A stretch of 64,000 nt of DNA, taken from assembly GCA_023548195.1 (NCBI GenBank), contig JAJHZJ010000311.1, positions 10,245,099 to 10,309,098 on the forward strand, read 5' to 3'. The stretch's first letter is position 1; each line of letters opens with the position of its first letter. The position numbers were made by a program, and so were the translations under genes. Below are positions 1 through 10,580 of this stretch, in pieces. Source of the stretch: Bettongia penicillata ogilbyi. Its lineage: Eukaryota; Chordata; Mammalia; Diprotodontia; Potoroidae. The notes beneath the pieces were generated by a model. It did no database searches and had not been told where the DNA came from. It saw nothing but the letters and a program-made list of their open reading frames with translations.

Positions 1-249
1 AAAGAGGTGGGTAAATGGTGTCTGAAGTTTAATCATCTGTAAGAGGAGGGATGTGAAAGAAAACAGTAAGTGATTTGAAGTTGGACACCAATGTAAGATG
101 GAGAGTTTTCTAAAGACTCAGAAGTGGAAGCAAATGAAACAGTGGACAACTTGGTCCGTAGATAGAGTTAGAAATGGCTAGACAGGTATATAGAAATGTC
201 CATTTTATATTATTGACATTGATAGTGGTAACAATCACAGGACAGACAC

Positions 250-1298
250 CTACAGGAGAATATGAGAGAGTATATAAATGGTCCTACAGGAATTGCCAGG
301 AACTCTAAACATCCTGAAAGTCTGATCATGGGACAAGAATATGAAAAACAGGAATAGACAGATACTCAGGGTTGGTGGGATCATGAGAACAGATCATGTC
401 AAAAAGGAAGTGCTCTTTAACTCCTTTTATTGCTGTTTTCTTTATCAAGGAGAATAATCTTTGAATAGGGAATGACAAAACAAAAAAAAATTAACAAAAG
501 GCTGAAACTCAAGATAAATGACGCAAATAAGAGTGTCAACATAAGCGCTAAAGATAGGTGAAAGGTCTAATTTCCAAATCAGGAACAGTGTTCTAGACCT
601 ATGAGTTCAGTTCTGACTCTTGACAAGATTCTACAAAGTATTCAGGAAGGGATTTATGAACACCTAAAATAGGGAAGTAGTGATCGCTAAAAGCTATTAT
701 TCCACCAAGAATAACAGATTAACCAGATTTTCTTTTTTTTGACACAGCAACTATACAGATAAATCAAGAGAATTCTACAGATATTGCATACAGATGGAGG
801 GCTATAGACCAGACAATAGAAACTATAATTAGATTCAGAATTGAATAAAAAACAGTGTAAAGGACTAGGTTGGTGCTGTTTTACTCTGACCATATGAAAT
901 TTGGAGCATTTTTTCAATGCTGGCTAAAATATTTTGGAAAAGTCATTGATGAAATGCAGTGTTTTCCGAGTAAAAAAGGACAATGAAATTGAGGAGGGGA
1001 TTGTAAATCACACAATATGATATAAAAAGAAATGGGATATTTAACCTGGATAAGAGGAGATTGGTGAGGAGAATGGAAGTATAAAGGACATGCTAGTTGT
1101 CTTCAAATACTTGAAACACTATCATGTAAAAGTATTATACATGTTTTGCTTGGTCTCAGAGGAAAGAACTCGGCGGTGGAAGCAAGTTTCAGAAAGATAG
1201 TTTGCTTTGACATAACAAAGGTAAAAAAGTAAACCTCACGTTTAACTAAATGACCTCTGAAAGTTCTTCAGCTCTGAGAATCTGTCATTCAATTTGCT
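250..1298 (+). repeat. CR1/L3-type LINE remnant, reverse-transcriptase region to 3' end
   Basis: Decayed fragment of a CR1/L3-like LINE on the plus strand. Around 660-830 the order of words matches my memory of the mammalian CR1/L3 ORF2 (a ccagcatggctt-like block, an aacagattaaccagat-like block, then a tgacag-like block). Around 1085-1290 it matches the CR1 3' end (gtcttcaaatacttgaa, then aatgacctctgaaagttctt). No frame stays open. The left edge is uncertain and the first 250 bases may belong to the same copy. Other copies of this family lie at 11.8, 15.0, 15.7-18.3, 28.1, 29.3 and 45.2 kb. Confidence 0.55.
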
Positions 1299-1330
1299 TA
1301 ATTAAAAAAAATACATATGTGTATTATCTT

Positions 1331-1429
1331 TTTTAAAAATTTATTTATTTAACGTTTTACATTCATTTTCACAAAATTTTGGGTCCCAAATTTTCTCCCC
1401 ATTCATCCCCTCTCCCCACCCCAATACAG
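1331..1429 (-). mobile_element. 5'-truncated L1/HAL1-type 3' end with 15-bp TSD
   Basis: A 99-bp insertion read on the minus strand. It is the reverse complement of the purine-rich 3' tail of the HAL1-like elements at 7.8 and 9.5 kb (gagaaaatttgggacccaaa, then a tail rich in aataaat). It is bounded by two identical 15-bp copies of tatgtgtattatctt at 1316-1330 and 1430-1444, the hallmark of target-primed reverse transcription with strong 5' truncation. It interrupts DNA just downstream of a CR1/L3 3' end. Confidence 0.9.
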
Positions 1430-1444
1430 TATGTGTATTATCTT

Positions 1445-3181
1445 GATAAAGATAAAATATTGATTCTTCCCTGTCAAACCTACTTTTTTTTTTCAGTCTT
1501 GGACTCTGTTATGTTTACAAAAAACTCTATGATCATTGTGTTTCCCATGTAAAATCATTTCCACTAGTTAATATTTTAGGCCATGTTTGGCTTTTTTCAT
1601 GAAGTCATCCTACATAGCATTTATTTTTTATTTTATAGGAGCTTAAAACTAAAAATGGTCTCATACATAGTGTATTTAATTCTAAATTCTTTATGAATCA
1701 TGGATCCTCTCTACAGCATTTTCAAAAAGTGATCCACGTGCAAAAACTTTTAGAATAAGGAAAGGATTTTTTTGATGTATGATAACTACTAAAAGTCACA
1801 CACATATATGGAAGCTCCATTACAGGGAGGAGATGGAAAAATGGACCAGACTATGCTATATGCTCCATTTGCCCCAATGTTTTGAATATGTGATCAATGA
1901 ATAGAGGTTTTCCTACGTTATAATTCCTTTTTGTTTTTCCTGTGTTATATATTTACTTTTCTTTTTATTTACATATCTATTGTTTTTCTCTAGCACATTG
2001 TACTACTAAAATGAAATATTTTTATTATTATATTTGCATCCCTAGTGCTTTCCCTAAAGGAAACAGTATATAACTGGGAGCTAGGAAACCTGGGTCCTCT
2101 CTAATATTTTCAATGCTTCTAACTAGGAGGACAGGACTTTAATATATTAACCTCTAACTCTTATTTTCTTAAATAAGGTGGGGAGAATTATCAGCAATGT
2201 GACTTCTATGACTAATATTTTATGAATAATTCAATATATCAAGAATATGTGACTTTATCCATGTAAGCATTTCATCAACTGACACAGACTACAACTCATC
2301 TAACACTGAGTAAATGGTTTCACTAATGGCTATCCCTGCCATTCCTACCTTTCCAAACAAGAACATACCTAACCTTTGTAATAGCTTATGGGTAAGGTAA
2401 ATAAAATACTACCTCTCTGGCCTCTACCTGTGAAATGGGAGAGTTACAATTCAGTTCATTGACTAATATTTGTTAAACCTATGTGCCAGTCACTTTGCTA
2501 TGAATTTGTCATAACTTTTTTTCCTCCCAATGAGAAGGCTCTATTTCCTTGCCACTGCCCTAGATTTCAGTCCTGAAGAATTTTTTTTTTTATTGCTCAT
2601 TCATGGGAACATCAATGAATAAACCATGCAATTTCAAAGTCAAAACTTATACCTGATTGCAAAACAGTACTCTGAATTGGTATAGCCTGAGGAGAAAAAG
2701 GAAAACTTGGGGTAAAGTTTAGTTTTTCATTTAAGAAGTTTATTCAGAATCAATAAATCATAACTTTAAAATTATCTTTCACTTTGGCTCCATCCATTAC
2801 ACAGAGAAAGCCTAGTATTTTTGGACTAGAGCTCAAATATTGTTTTTTTTCTGGATCTCAGTCCAATAAAACCAAATACTGTTTTTCTATTTATAGCACC
2901 TATTTGAAATTAAGGATATGTACAAATTAAAAGCATTTTAAATAGGTTGGATTTTATCTACAGTGAACTAACTTCTAAAAGAACTATAAGAAGTAACAAA
3001 TAACTTACAAAAACAGAAAACTGTGGTTATACCTCTGTCCTGGGTTAAAGGAAGAAGAAAAGCACGTAATGTCTGGCTGCCAGTTTCTCAACCAGAGGAC
3101 CAGTGATTTAACTTTCCCATCTTCTGGTCATAGCCTTCTCACCTGTTCTGGTTACTAAAGGCATCAGCTCCTCTGGAGCCT
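1445..3181. other. No gene seen; AT-rich DNA with faint old-repeat traces
   Basis: No coding frame, RNA gene or clear mobile element is recognisable. A weak MIR-like plus-strand trace lies at about 2070-2230 (gaaacctgggtcc, then a tcttattttctt-like block). A weak L2-like trace at about 2440-2515 includes ctatgtgccagtcactttgc. Both are too eroded to annotate firmly. Confidence 0.4.
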
Positions 3182-3220
3182 TTCTCTGTCTCTCTCTCTG
3201 TCTCTCTCTCTCTGTGTCTC

Positions 3221-3251
<31 letters not shown>

Positions 3252-3268
3252 GTGTCTCTGTCTCTCTC
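3182..3268 (+). repeat. Pyrimidine microsatellite (TC)n/(TCTG)n
   Basis: About 87 bases made of tctc, tctg and tgtc units. An open frame through it encodes only Leu/Cys/Ser repeats and is not a gene. Confidence 0.95.
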
Positions 3269-4017
3269 AGCTTTTCTCCTTATATCTCATGCATTACCAC
3301 TTCTACTGTAGCAGCAAGACTTTTCTGCAGACAGAGAGGGTCCTCACTTTGGTGCAGTGCCTCCAAATCTCAAAATCTCTATGCTTCATTCAAGAATCAG
3401 TCTCCTTAAATCCCTGAATTTCTTCCAGGAGAGGAAGCAGAAAACTCTGTTTCCTATTTACATTTTCCAGGAATCCACACACTAGGCTTCTTCCCAAAAG
3501 CTTCACACATATGAACTGGTGGAGTCCTCCAGTGAGGAGCTTTTCCTTATTTGACCAGGCTGGTAAATTCATGGGTTTCCAGGCTAGTCCTCTGATGATA
3601 AATATACAATTCATTGCTCATTTCTGATTTTCCAGTTTGGAAGAATCTTCTTAAGCATTATACTCCATCAGATCAGCCTTAAAGTGTCCAGGGTCAATCT
3701 CTGCATTAATGTAATAGTGGCTTAGAGTTGATTAAGGATGTTATAATGACCATTAATTGCAATCTACTAGAGGAAAAGAAGTAATAAAATGACATAAGGT
3801 TTTAGTTTCTATAATAAAAGGATATATTTCCTCCAAAATAAAAAAAATAAGCAAAAATATTTGAGCAACTTGTGACTTATAGTAAGGGTGACAGTGTGAT
3901 ATAGTACGCAATCAAAAATACATATATACAACTATTTAATTTTTTTTAAAATATATCATGTTTCAAATATAACAAGTTGAAAAAAGAATTCATTATGGAA
4001 CACTCCACAGTTCTGTT
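3269..4017. other. No gene or recognised repeat
   Basis: Short open frames on both strands have no recognisable protein features. The right end of this stretch is the left target-site duplication of the HAL1-like element that follows. Confidence 0.4.
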
Positions 4018-5456
4018 AAGAAATATAAATTCTGGGGAATGGGTTCAAAATGGAGAAGTAGAAGCAGAAAACTGCTAGAGCTCTCCCCCAAACCCCTCAA
4101 AAAACCTGTAAAAAAGACTCTGAACAACTTCTACAACAGCAGAAACTATCAAATGACAGAAGCAAATTTCCAGCCCATGACCATCTGGAAGGTCAACAGG
4201 AGGGATCTATTGTACCAGGTTGGAAGCACAGTGCAGTTTGGCCTGGCCCATGCCAGTGGGGACAGAGTTGGAAGAGGCCTTAGGGGAATGAATCACTAGT
4301 GGCTGCTGTGACTTTCAGACTTTTCAACCCACAAGCTCAAAAGACGCTTTCAAAGGTCAGGAGGAAGGGAATCTCACTTGGCTCAGAGGGGGGCTTAGTC
4401 CAGCCTCAGTTGCAGTCCCAGGGCAACGGCAGCCATTGCTAAGGTGGAAGCTGCCTCTGGAGCCTTCCACATGACAAAGAACTCAAAAGCCAAGTCATCA
4501 ACTGGAAAAATGAACAAAGAGGGAAAAACAGATTATACATTTTTACTTTCTTCCTGAAGAGGCATTATCTTACATCATTGGTGATGAGGAAGATCAAAAC
4601 CTATAACCAGAAGAAGACAAAAAAGTCAAAGCTCCTGCATCCAAAGGCTCCAAGAAAAATATGAATTGGTCTTAGACTATGGAAGAGCTCCAAAAGCATT
4701 TTGTAAAACAAGTAGAGGAAAAATTGAGAAAAGAAATGGGAGTGATACAAGAAAATTATGAAAAAATGAGTCAACAGCTTGCTAAAGGAAAATGAAAGAA
4801 AAATGCTCAAGAAAATAATACCTTTAAAATTAGAATAACCTAAATGGCAAAAGAGGACCAAAAAACCAATGAGGAGAAGAATGCCTTAAAAAGCCGAAAA
4901 AGGAAAAAAAGAGGTCCAAAAGCTCACTGAAGGAATAATTCCTTAAAAATTAGAGTTGAGAGGCGGAGCCAAGATGGCGGAGTAGAAGGACGCATATTTA
5001 TGAGCTCCGAGCCCACAACCCATGGAATTGAGGTAAAAGGAGATCCCCATAAATTCTGAATCTCTGCAGGGGGTGCATAAACATAGGGGAAGAGATTTCC
5101 GTTCCACTGAACCCTGGAGAGCTGTCCCCGGGGTCCATCGCACTCCGGAAAGCGGACCCCACCCCCACCCCTGGCCGCAGCCCCAGAGAAGCTGACCCGA
5201 GCAGGATTCAGAGAGGAAAGCTAAGGGGGAAGCTCCAGCAGCTGGGAAAGTCCCTCCGCCCACAGAAGCTACAGGTCAGTAAGAAAGAAGGCTGTGCTAG
5301 GGGAGGGGAGCAGAGCGTCTCCATGACTCGGGCCCCCTCGGGAGGAAGCGGCGGAGGCAGAGGCGTGGGCGGGCGGCTGAGGCGGCAGCGGCCTGGGACT
5401 CAGCAACCCCCCAGTAGCAGGTAGGATTTTCAATACTGAAGGTCTTTCCAACCTGA

Positions 5457-5690
5457 GGGAGCTGAGCCGGGGAGACGGCCCTGCCCCCACCCTGCTCTAC
5501 TGCTGAACGCCTCTGAATAAAATACCCAAGGGAGCTGAACATAGGAGGCGGGGCCCCCCACCCCGCCCCCACCCGTTCTGTTCCTGAAAGTCTCTGCAGA
5601 AAGCCCCTGAAGGACCGAACTCAAGAGGCAGCCCTGCCCCCACCCCTGCGCCAGAACTAAAGCTTGCCTCCGGAAAGCACATTTGAATCT
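5457..5690 (+). repeat. Imperfect tandem units of 73-82 bp in the HAL1-like leader
   Basis: Three related units begin at about 5457 (gggagctgag), 5530 (gggagctgaa) and 5612 (ggaccgaact). Each contains a gaggc-to-ccctgcccccaccc core followed by a ctgaa-rich segment, and a partial earlier unit may precede them. The arrangement recalls the monomers that build some rodent L1 promoters; that comparison is an inference. Confidence 0.6.
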
Positions 5691-5764
5691 CAGAGGCCAA
5701 GCACTAGCTGGGTGGATCCAGGTGGGGGTGGAAAGGAATCTCAGAAGTCAAGTAACTGGCTGGG
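5685..5764 (+). repeat. 28-bp direct duplication, 51-bp period, just before ORF1
   Basis: The segment at 5685-5712 (begins gaatctcagaggcc, ends ctagctggg) recurs with a few changes at 5736-5764 (begins gaatctcagaagtc, ends ctggctggg). The second copy ends four bases before the ORF1 ATG at 5768. Confidence 0.75.
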
Positions 5765-5767
5765 AAA

Positions 5768-6873
5768 ATGCCTAGAAAGGGGAAGAAAAATAAGACTTTA
5801 GAGAGTTTTTTCCAACAAATGCAAATGATCCCGACCTTCGGATGGGATGGCGAGGATGAGAACGTATTTTTCCCATCAGGGAAAGATGTGGAGGGCGGGG
5901 CCTCAGTACCCCAGACACCCCGGGGGGTGTTGGGTGGGCTCAGGCCTTGGAAGAGCTTAAAAAGGATTTTGAAAAGCAAGTTAGACAGGTGGAGGAAAGA
6001 CTGGGAAGAGAAATGACAAAGATGCAAGAAGAGTATGAAAAAAAGGTCAATATCTTGGTAAAGGAGACCCAAAAAAATGCTGAGGAAATTAACACCTTGA
6101 AAAATAGGCTCACTCAATTGGCAAAAGAGGTTCAAAAAGCCAATGAGGAGAAGAATGCATTCAAAAGCAGAATGAGCCAAATGGAAAAAGAGGCTCAAAA
6201 GCTCACTGAATTTAATAGTTCTCTCAAAATTAGAATGGAACAGATGGAGTCTAATGACTTTATGAGAAACCAAGAAATCACCAAACAAAACCAAAAGAAC
6301 GAAAAAATGGAAGAGAATGTGAAATATCTCATGGGAAAAACAACTGACCTGGAAAATAGATCCAGGAGAGACAATTTAAAAATTATGGGACTACCTGAAA
6401 GCCATGATCAAAAAAAGAGCCTAGACATCGTCTTGCATGAAATTATCAAGGAAAACTGCCCTGACATTCTAGGACCAGAGGGCAAAATAAGTATTGAAAG
6501 AATCCATCGATCACCACCTGAGAGAGATCCAAAAAGAGAAACTCCTAGGAACATTGTGGCCAAATTCCAGAACTCCCAGCTCAAGGAAAAAATCTTGCAA
6601 GCAGGTAGAAAGAAACAATTCCAGTACTGTGGAAATACAATCAGGATAACTCAAGATCTAGCAGCTTCTACATTAAGGGATCGAAGGGCGTGGAATAGGA
6701 TATTCCAGAAGGCAAAGGAACTAGGACTCAAACCAAGAATCACCTACCCAGCTAAACTGAGTATAATACTTCAAGGGAAAATATGGTCTTTCAATGAAAC
6801 AGAGGACTTTCAATCATTCTTAATGAAAAGACCAGAGCTGAAAAGAAAATTTGACTTTCAAACACAAGAATGA
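5768..6873 (+). pseudogene. L1-type ORF1 protein, near-intact with one frameshift
   Basis: ORF1 of the inner HAL1-like element. In L1s this protein is an RNA-binding, trimer-forming chaperone that coats its own RNA. The ATG at 5768 opens a short basic N-terminus (MPRKGKKNK). That frame is lost before about 5940, while the next frame is open from 5860 and runs to the TGA at 6871-6873. A G6 run at 5922-5927 is the likely slip site. The downstream frame encodes a long heptad-rich coiled coil (about 5947-6340) with many Glu/Lys. A conserved RRM start follows (ENRSRRDNLKIMGLPE near 6353), then the basic C-terminal domain (ITYPAKLS near 6742) ending in KFDFQTQE. The open part is 308 codons, a typical ORF1p core length. 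It is the only near-intact protein in the window. As assembled the frame is broken, so I call it a pseudogene, but a sequencing or polymorphic slip is possible. Confidence 0.88.
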
Positions 6874-7007
6874 GAAGAAGCATGAAAAAGTAAACAGCAA
6901 AGAGAAGTATTAAGGGACTTACCAGAAATGAACTGTTTACATTCATACAGGGAAAGACAATATTTCTAACTCTTAAAACTTTTCAGTATCTGGGTAGTTG
7001 GTGGGAC

Positions 7008-7071
7008 CACACATACACATGTACACGCATGCACACACATACACACATGCATTCACATACAGAGACAGAGA
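7008..7071 (+). repeat. CA-rich microsatellite in the 3' region of the inner element
   Basis: Runs of cacaca and acatac directly follow the tgggtagttggtggga block and precede an acagagagcacag block. The two other HAL1-like copies (8630 and 22412) carry a different microsatellite at the same place. Confidence 0.85.
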
Positions 7072-8629
7072 GCACAGATTGAACTGAATAGGATGGGACC
7101 ATACCTTAAAAGAAATTAAGGTAAATGGTGAGAGAGAAATGTAGTGAGAGGAAAGAGGGGGAAATGGAAGGGGGTAACTATATGTCATTTAAGAGGCAAG
7201 TAGGAGATTTTTTTAGTGGAGGGAAAAAGAGGAGAGCTGAGGAAAAAAAAACAAACAAACAAGAAGTTTACCCTCATCACATTTGACTAAACGAAGGAGT
7301 GAAATGCACACTCATTTTGGTATGAAAACCTATCTTACAGTATAAGAAAGTGGGGGAGAAGGAGATATTGGGGGGGGATGATGGAAGGGAGGGCAAAGGG
7401 AGGAGGGAGTAATTGAAAGTCAACACTTGGGGAGGGACAGGATCAAAAGACAGAAGAGAAACAATGAGGGGCAGGTTAGGAGGGATGGCAATTCAGTTAG
7501 TCTTACACAACACGACTATCAGGAAGGTCATTTGCAAAGCTACACAGATATGGCCTATAATGAAATGCCTGCCCTACCAAAGGGAATGGGTGGGGAGGGA
7601 GGGATGGGGAGAATTTGGAACTCAAAGTTTTAGGAACAATTGTTTAGTATTGTTGTTGCAACTAGGAAAGAAGACATACAGTTAATGAGGAATAGAAAGT
7701 CATCTGGACCAGAGGAGAAAAGAGAAGATGGAGACAAGGGAAGGGAGGGATGACAGAAGAGAGGACAGATTGGAGATAGGGAAAATTAGATTGCTTGGGG
7801 TATTGGGGTGAGGGGAGGGGAGAAAAGGGGAGAAAATTTGGAACCCAAAAATTTGTGAAAATGAATGTAAAAAGCTAAATAAATAAATAAATTTTAAAAA
7901 AATTAAAAAAAAATAAATAAAAATTAGAGTTGAGCAAATGGAAGTCAATGATGTTCTGAAAAATCAAAAAATTATAAAACAAAACCAAAAGAAACAAAAA
8001 ATAGAAGACAATGTGAAGTATCTCATTGCAAAAAACAATTTACCTGGAAAATGGACCCAGGAGAGACCATTTAAAAATTATTGGACTACTTCAAAGCTGT
8101 GATAAAAAAAAAGAGTTTAGATATCACCTTTCAAGAAATTATAAAGGAAAACTACACTGCTATTTTAGAACTAAAGGGTAAAATAAAAATGTAAAAAATC
8201 CACCCATCACCTCCTGGAAGGAAAACTCCTAGGAATATTGTAGTCAAATTTCAGGGTTCCCAGGTCAAGGAGAAAATATTGTAAATGGTCAGAAAGAAAT
8301 AATTCAAGTATTGTGGAAACACAATCAAGGTAACAAAAGATTTAGCAGTTTCTATACTAAGGGATTGGAGGATGTGAAATATGATATTCCAAAAGTCAAA
8401 GGAGATAGGATTAAAACCAAGAACCAACTGCCTGGAAAAACTGAATATCATACCTCAGGGGGGGAAAAATAAACTTAAATGAAACAGAGGACTTCCAAGC
8501 ATTCCTGTTGAAAAGATCGGAGCTAAATTGAAAATCTGAGTTTCAAATATAAGAATCAAGAGAAGCATGTAAAGGTCAACAGGAAAGAGAAACCATAAGG
8601 GGCTTATTAAAATTGCACTGTTCACAGTT

Positions 8630-8762
8630 AAATATACATATATGTGTACATACATATATATGCATATATGTGTGTGCATGTACATATATATACATATATT
8701 CATATTATATACATATAATATATAAATGTACAGAGAGAGAGACAGAGAGAGAGGGAGAGTGG
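8630..8762 (+). repeat. (AT/ACAT/ATGT)n then (GA)n microsatellite in the outer element
   Basis: Alternating atac/atat/tgtg units followed by a gagagacagagag run, ending before a gcacaggatgag block shared with the other HAL1-like copies. Confidence 0.85.
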
Positions 8763-9627
8763 CAGGCAGATAGCACAGGATGAGCTGAATATGAAGGGAT
8801 GATATCTAAAAAAGAAAATTAAGTATTGAGAGGAAGGTACAGGAAGAAAGGAAAAGGGAGAGGTAAAATGTAGTAAATCATCTCACATAAAAGAAGCAAA
8901 AAAGAGCTTTTACAATGATGGAGAAGTAGGGGAAGATGAGAGGGAATAAATGAGTCTTCCTTTCATTGAATTTGGTTTTAGGAGGGAATAACATACAGGC
9001 TCAATTGGGTATGGAAGTTTATCCTACACTAGAGGAAACCAGGAGGAAGGGGATAAGAGAGAGGGAATAATAGAAGGGATAGTAGATTAGGAGAAGAGGT
9101 AACTGGAAGCAAACACTTTTGCAGAGGAACAGGTCAAAAGAGAGAACAGAATAAAAGGAGAGTGGGACAGGATAGAGGGAAATATAATCTTTCACAGTAT
9201 GACTGTTATGGAAGTGTTCTGCATAAATACACATGCACAACCTATATTGAATTGCTTTCCATCTCAATGAGGGTGGATAGGGAGTGGGGAAGAGAGACCA
9301 CATAAAACTCAAACTTTATAAATGAACATTAAATGTTGTTTTTACAAGCTACTAGAAAATACAATATATAGGCAATGGACTATAGAAACCTATCTTACCC
9401 TACAGGAAAATAGAAGGGGAGGGAATTGGGGAGGGTGATAGAAGGAAGGAAATAGGGAGGGACAGATTGGAGGAAAGGGCAATCAGAATACCCACTGTCT
9501 TTCTTGGGGGTGGGGGAAATGGGGAAGAAATTTGAAATTCAAAATTTTGTGGAAGTGAATGTTGAAAACTGAAAATAAATAAATGAAATATTTTTTTAAA
9601 GAGCAAAAAAAAAGAAATATAAATTCT

Positions 9628-10004
9628 TCATGTCATTTTTTTGTCATGTAATGGTAGTCTACTTCAGGAGATCTTTTCTGTAGGCAGCCTATTGTAGGCT
9701 GTCCCATATGATGATAGCATTGTATAATTGTGCATCTTTTTTTTCTCACTTCTCCCATTCATTTGTGTGAACGTTTAAAACTGTAAGGAAAATTATAAGG
9801 AATGAAAATTAGTATACACATTGTGCAATAGTGTAAACAGTGGTACTAACTGAATTGCTGCACTACTAAGGAACAGTAAGACATCCACTATACGCATCAT
9901 CGTTGCTGTTCAGTCATGGCTTTCCTTTTCAGAATGTCTACCTATGTTGTGGAAGGCCTCAAACATTATGCTAGCCTTCTTGGAGGACCAATGAAGGAGG
10001 GAAG
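9628..10004. other. No gene or recognised repeat
   Basis: Unassigned AT-rich flank to the right of the outer HAL1-like element. Confidence 0.35.
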
Positions 10005-10135
10005 GAACATTATTACCTCCATTTTACAGAAGGGCAGATTCAAGCACAGAGACTTGAACAGGTACAGAGTCAGTGAAAAGTGCTAACCTCCGGGTCTTGC
10101 CTCTCCTCCTTACCACAGTACTGCCCACTCTCAGC
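10005..10135 (-). repeat. MIR-like CORE-SINE fragment
   Basis: Antisense MIR pattern: tacctccattttacagaagg, then agacttgaacaggt, then gtcttgcctctcctcc. This corresponds to the reversed 3' half of a MIR-like SINE. A weak L2-like piece (gaatacttgttgattggcta) follows at about 10165-10230. Confidence 0.6.
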
Positions 10136-10580
10136 AACCTGCCATAGGCAAGTCGTACTTCCAATCTGCCAAGACTTTGAATGGTTTACACATAATGGGT
10201 ACTCAACGAATACTTGTTGATTGGCTAATAAAATACAGACACAAATAATAGGGAGAAAGAAAGGACAATATAGATAATCAAAACCAGGAAATAAGCAATT
10301 TTAAAGCCCCTAACATTCAGTGTATTTAAGCTTTTCCCTCCCACCCCACACCACCCCCCATTAATCTGATTTTCATTACTGTTAAACAATAATCATATTG
10401 CCTACTTTAGTTTAGCATGTTGTTATTATTTGACATGATTTTGTCTGTCCTTTAGAAATGTTCTGTAATCATTGACTACCAGTACTGGGGGTAGGGTGGG
10501 GACTTAAAAATTATCTTGACCAAAAATCTAAATTGTTATATGAGTGAATTAAAAGTCAATAAATTACAGATGACAGAGGA

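Larger units (their letters stand above)
4961..5767 (+). promoter_or_regulatory. 5' leader/presumed internal promoter of the inner element, YY1-like site
   Basis: The leader is GC-rich and keeps many CpGs in otherwise AT-rich DNA. At 4970-4980 it reads caagatggcgg, the YY1 core that human L1 also carries within its first bases, where YY1 helps set the transcription start. Promoter activity here is inferred from position and motif. The 3' half is made of imperfect tandem units (5457-5690) and a 28-bp duplication (5685-5764). Confidence 0.6.
4961..7918 (+). mobile_element. Inner, younger HAL1-like retrotransposon with 16-bp TSD
   Basis: Complete-looking 2.96-kb element inserted in the ORF1 remnant of the outer element. 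Perfect duplications aaaaattagagttgag lie at 4945-4960 and 7919-7934. Parts in order: a 5' start with caagatggcgg, a GC- and CpG-rich leader (4961-5767), ORF1 (5768-6873, one apparent frameshift), about 1.05 kb of purine-rich 3' region with a CA microsatellite, and an A-rich tail of aataaat units. No ORF2 exists, so it is half-L1-like and depends on L1 machinery in trans. Retained CpGs, the exact TSD and the long open ORF1 make it the youngest element here. The 5'-TT/AAAA target at the insertion point fits L1 endonuclease preference. Confidence 0.93.
4471..8553 (+). pseudogene. ORF1 remnant of the outer HAL1-like element
   Basis: Decayed coding region for an L1 ORF1-type RNA-binding protein, starting near an ATG at 4471 and ending near 8553. 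Many stops and indels break it, and the inner element splits it at 4960/7935. Recognisable pieces are the coiled-coil start (a gaagagctccaaaagcattt block at 4681) and, after the insertion, the RRM start (gacccaggagagaccattta at 8053). The C-terminal block is at about 8230-8550. The pieces line up with ORF1 of the inner element, which supplies the missing register. It is not functional. Confidence 0.8.
4034..9611 (+). mobile_element. Outer HAL1-like (ORF1-only L1-derived) retrotransposon, interrupted
   Basis: Retrotransposon bounded by perfect 16-bp duplications of aagaaatataaattct at 4018-4033 and 9612-9627. It is split by a later insertion (4961-7918 plus one TSD copy); its own sequence is 4034-4960 and 7935-9611, about 2.6 kb. 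In order it has a 5' leader starting with an aaaatggagaagtagaag block, a broken L1-type ORF1 (about 4471-8553), a purine-rich 3' region with a microsatellite, and an A-rich end containing aataaataaatg. No endonuclease or reverse transcriptase is present, and at 2.6 kb it matches a half-L1 (HAL1) rather than a full L1. The 5' end appears complete because it resembles the fragment at 36.7 kb from its first bases. It must have been moved by enzymes of another L1. Confidence 0.9.

Noticed and set aside
3182..3268. Possible CRISPR-like regular repeat
   Set aside because: It is a simple pyrimidine microsatellite without spacers, in a vertebrate genome.
4943..5700. Several overlapping frames in the GC-rich leader
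   Set aside because: Stops are depleted there by GC content and the frames overlap in all phases; this is a transposon leader, not a host exon.
5704..6294. 196-codon open frame on the minus strand
   Set aside because: It is the antisense of the HAL1-like ORF1. The Leu/Phe-rich product mirrors the Lys/Glu-rich coiled coil on the other strand.
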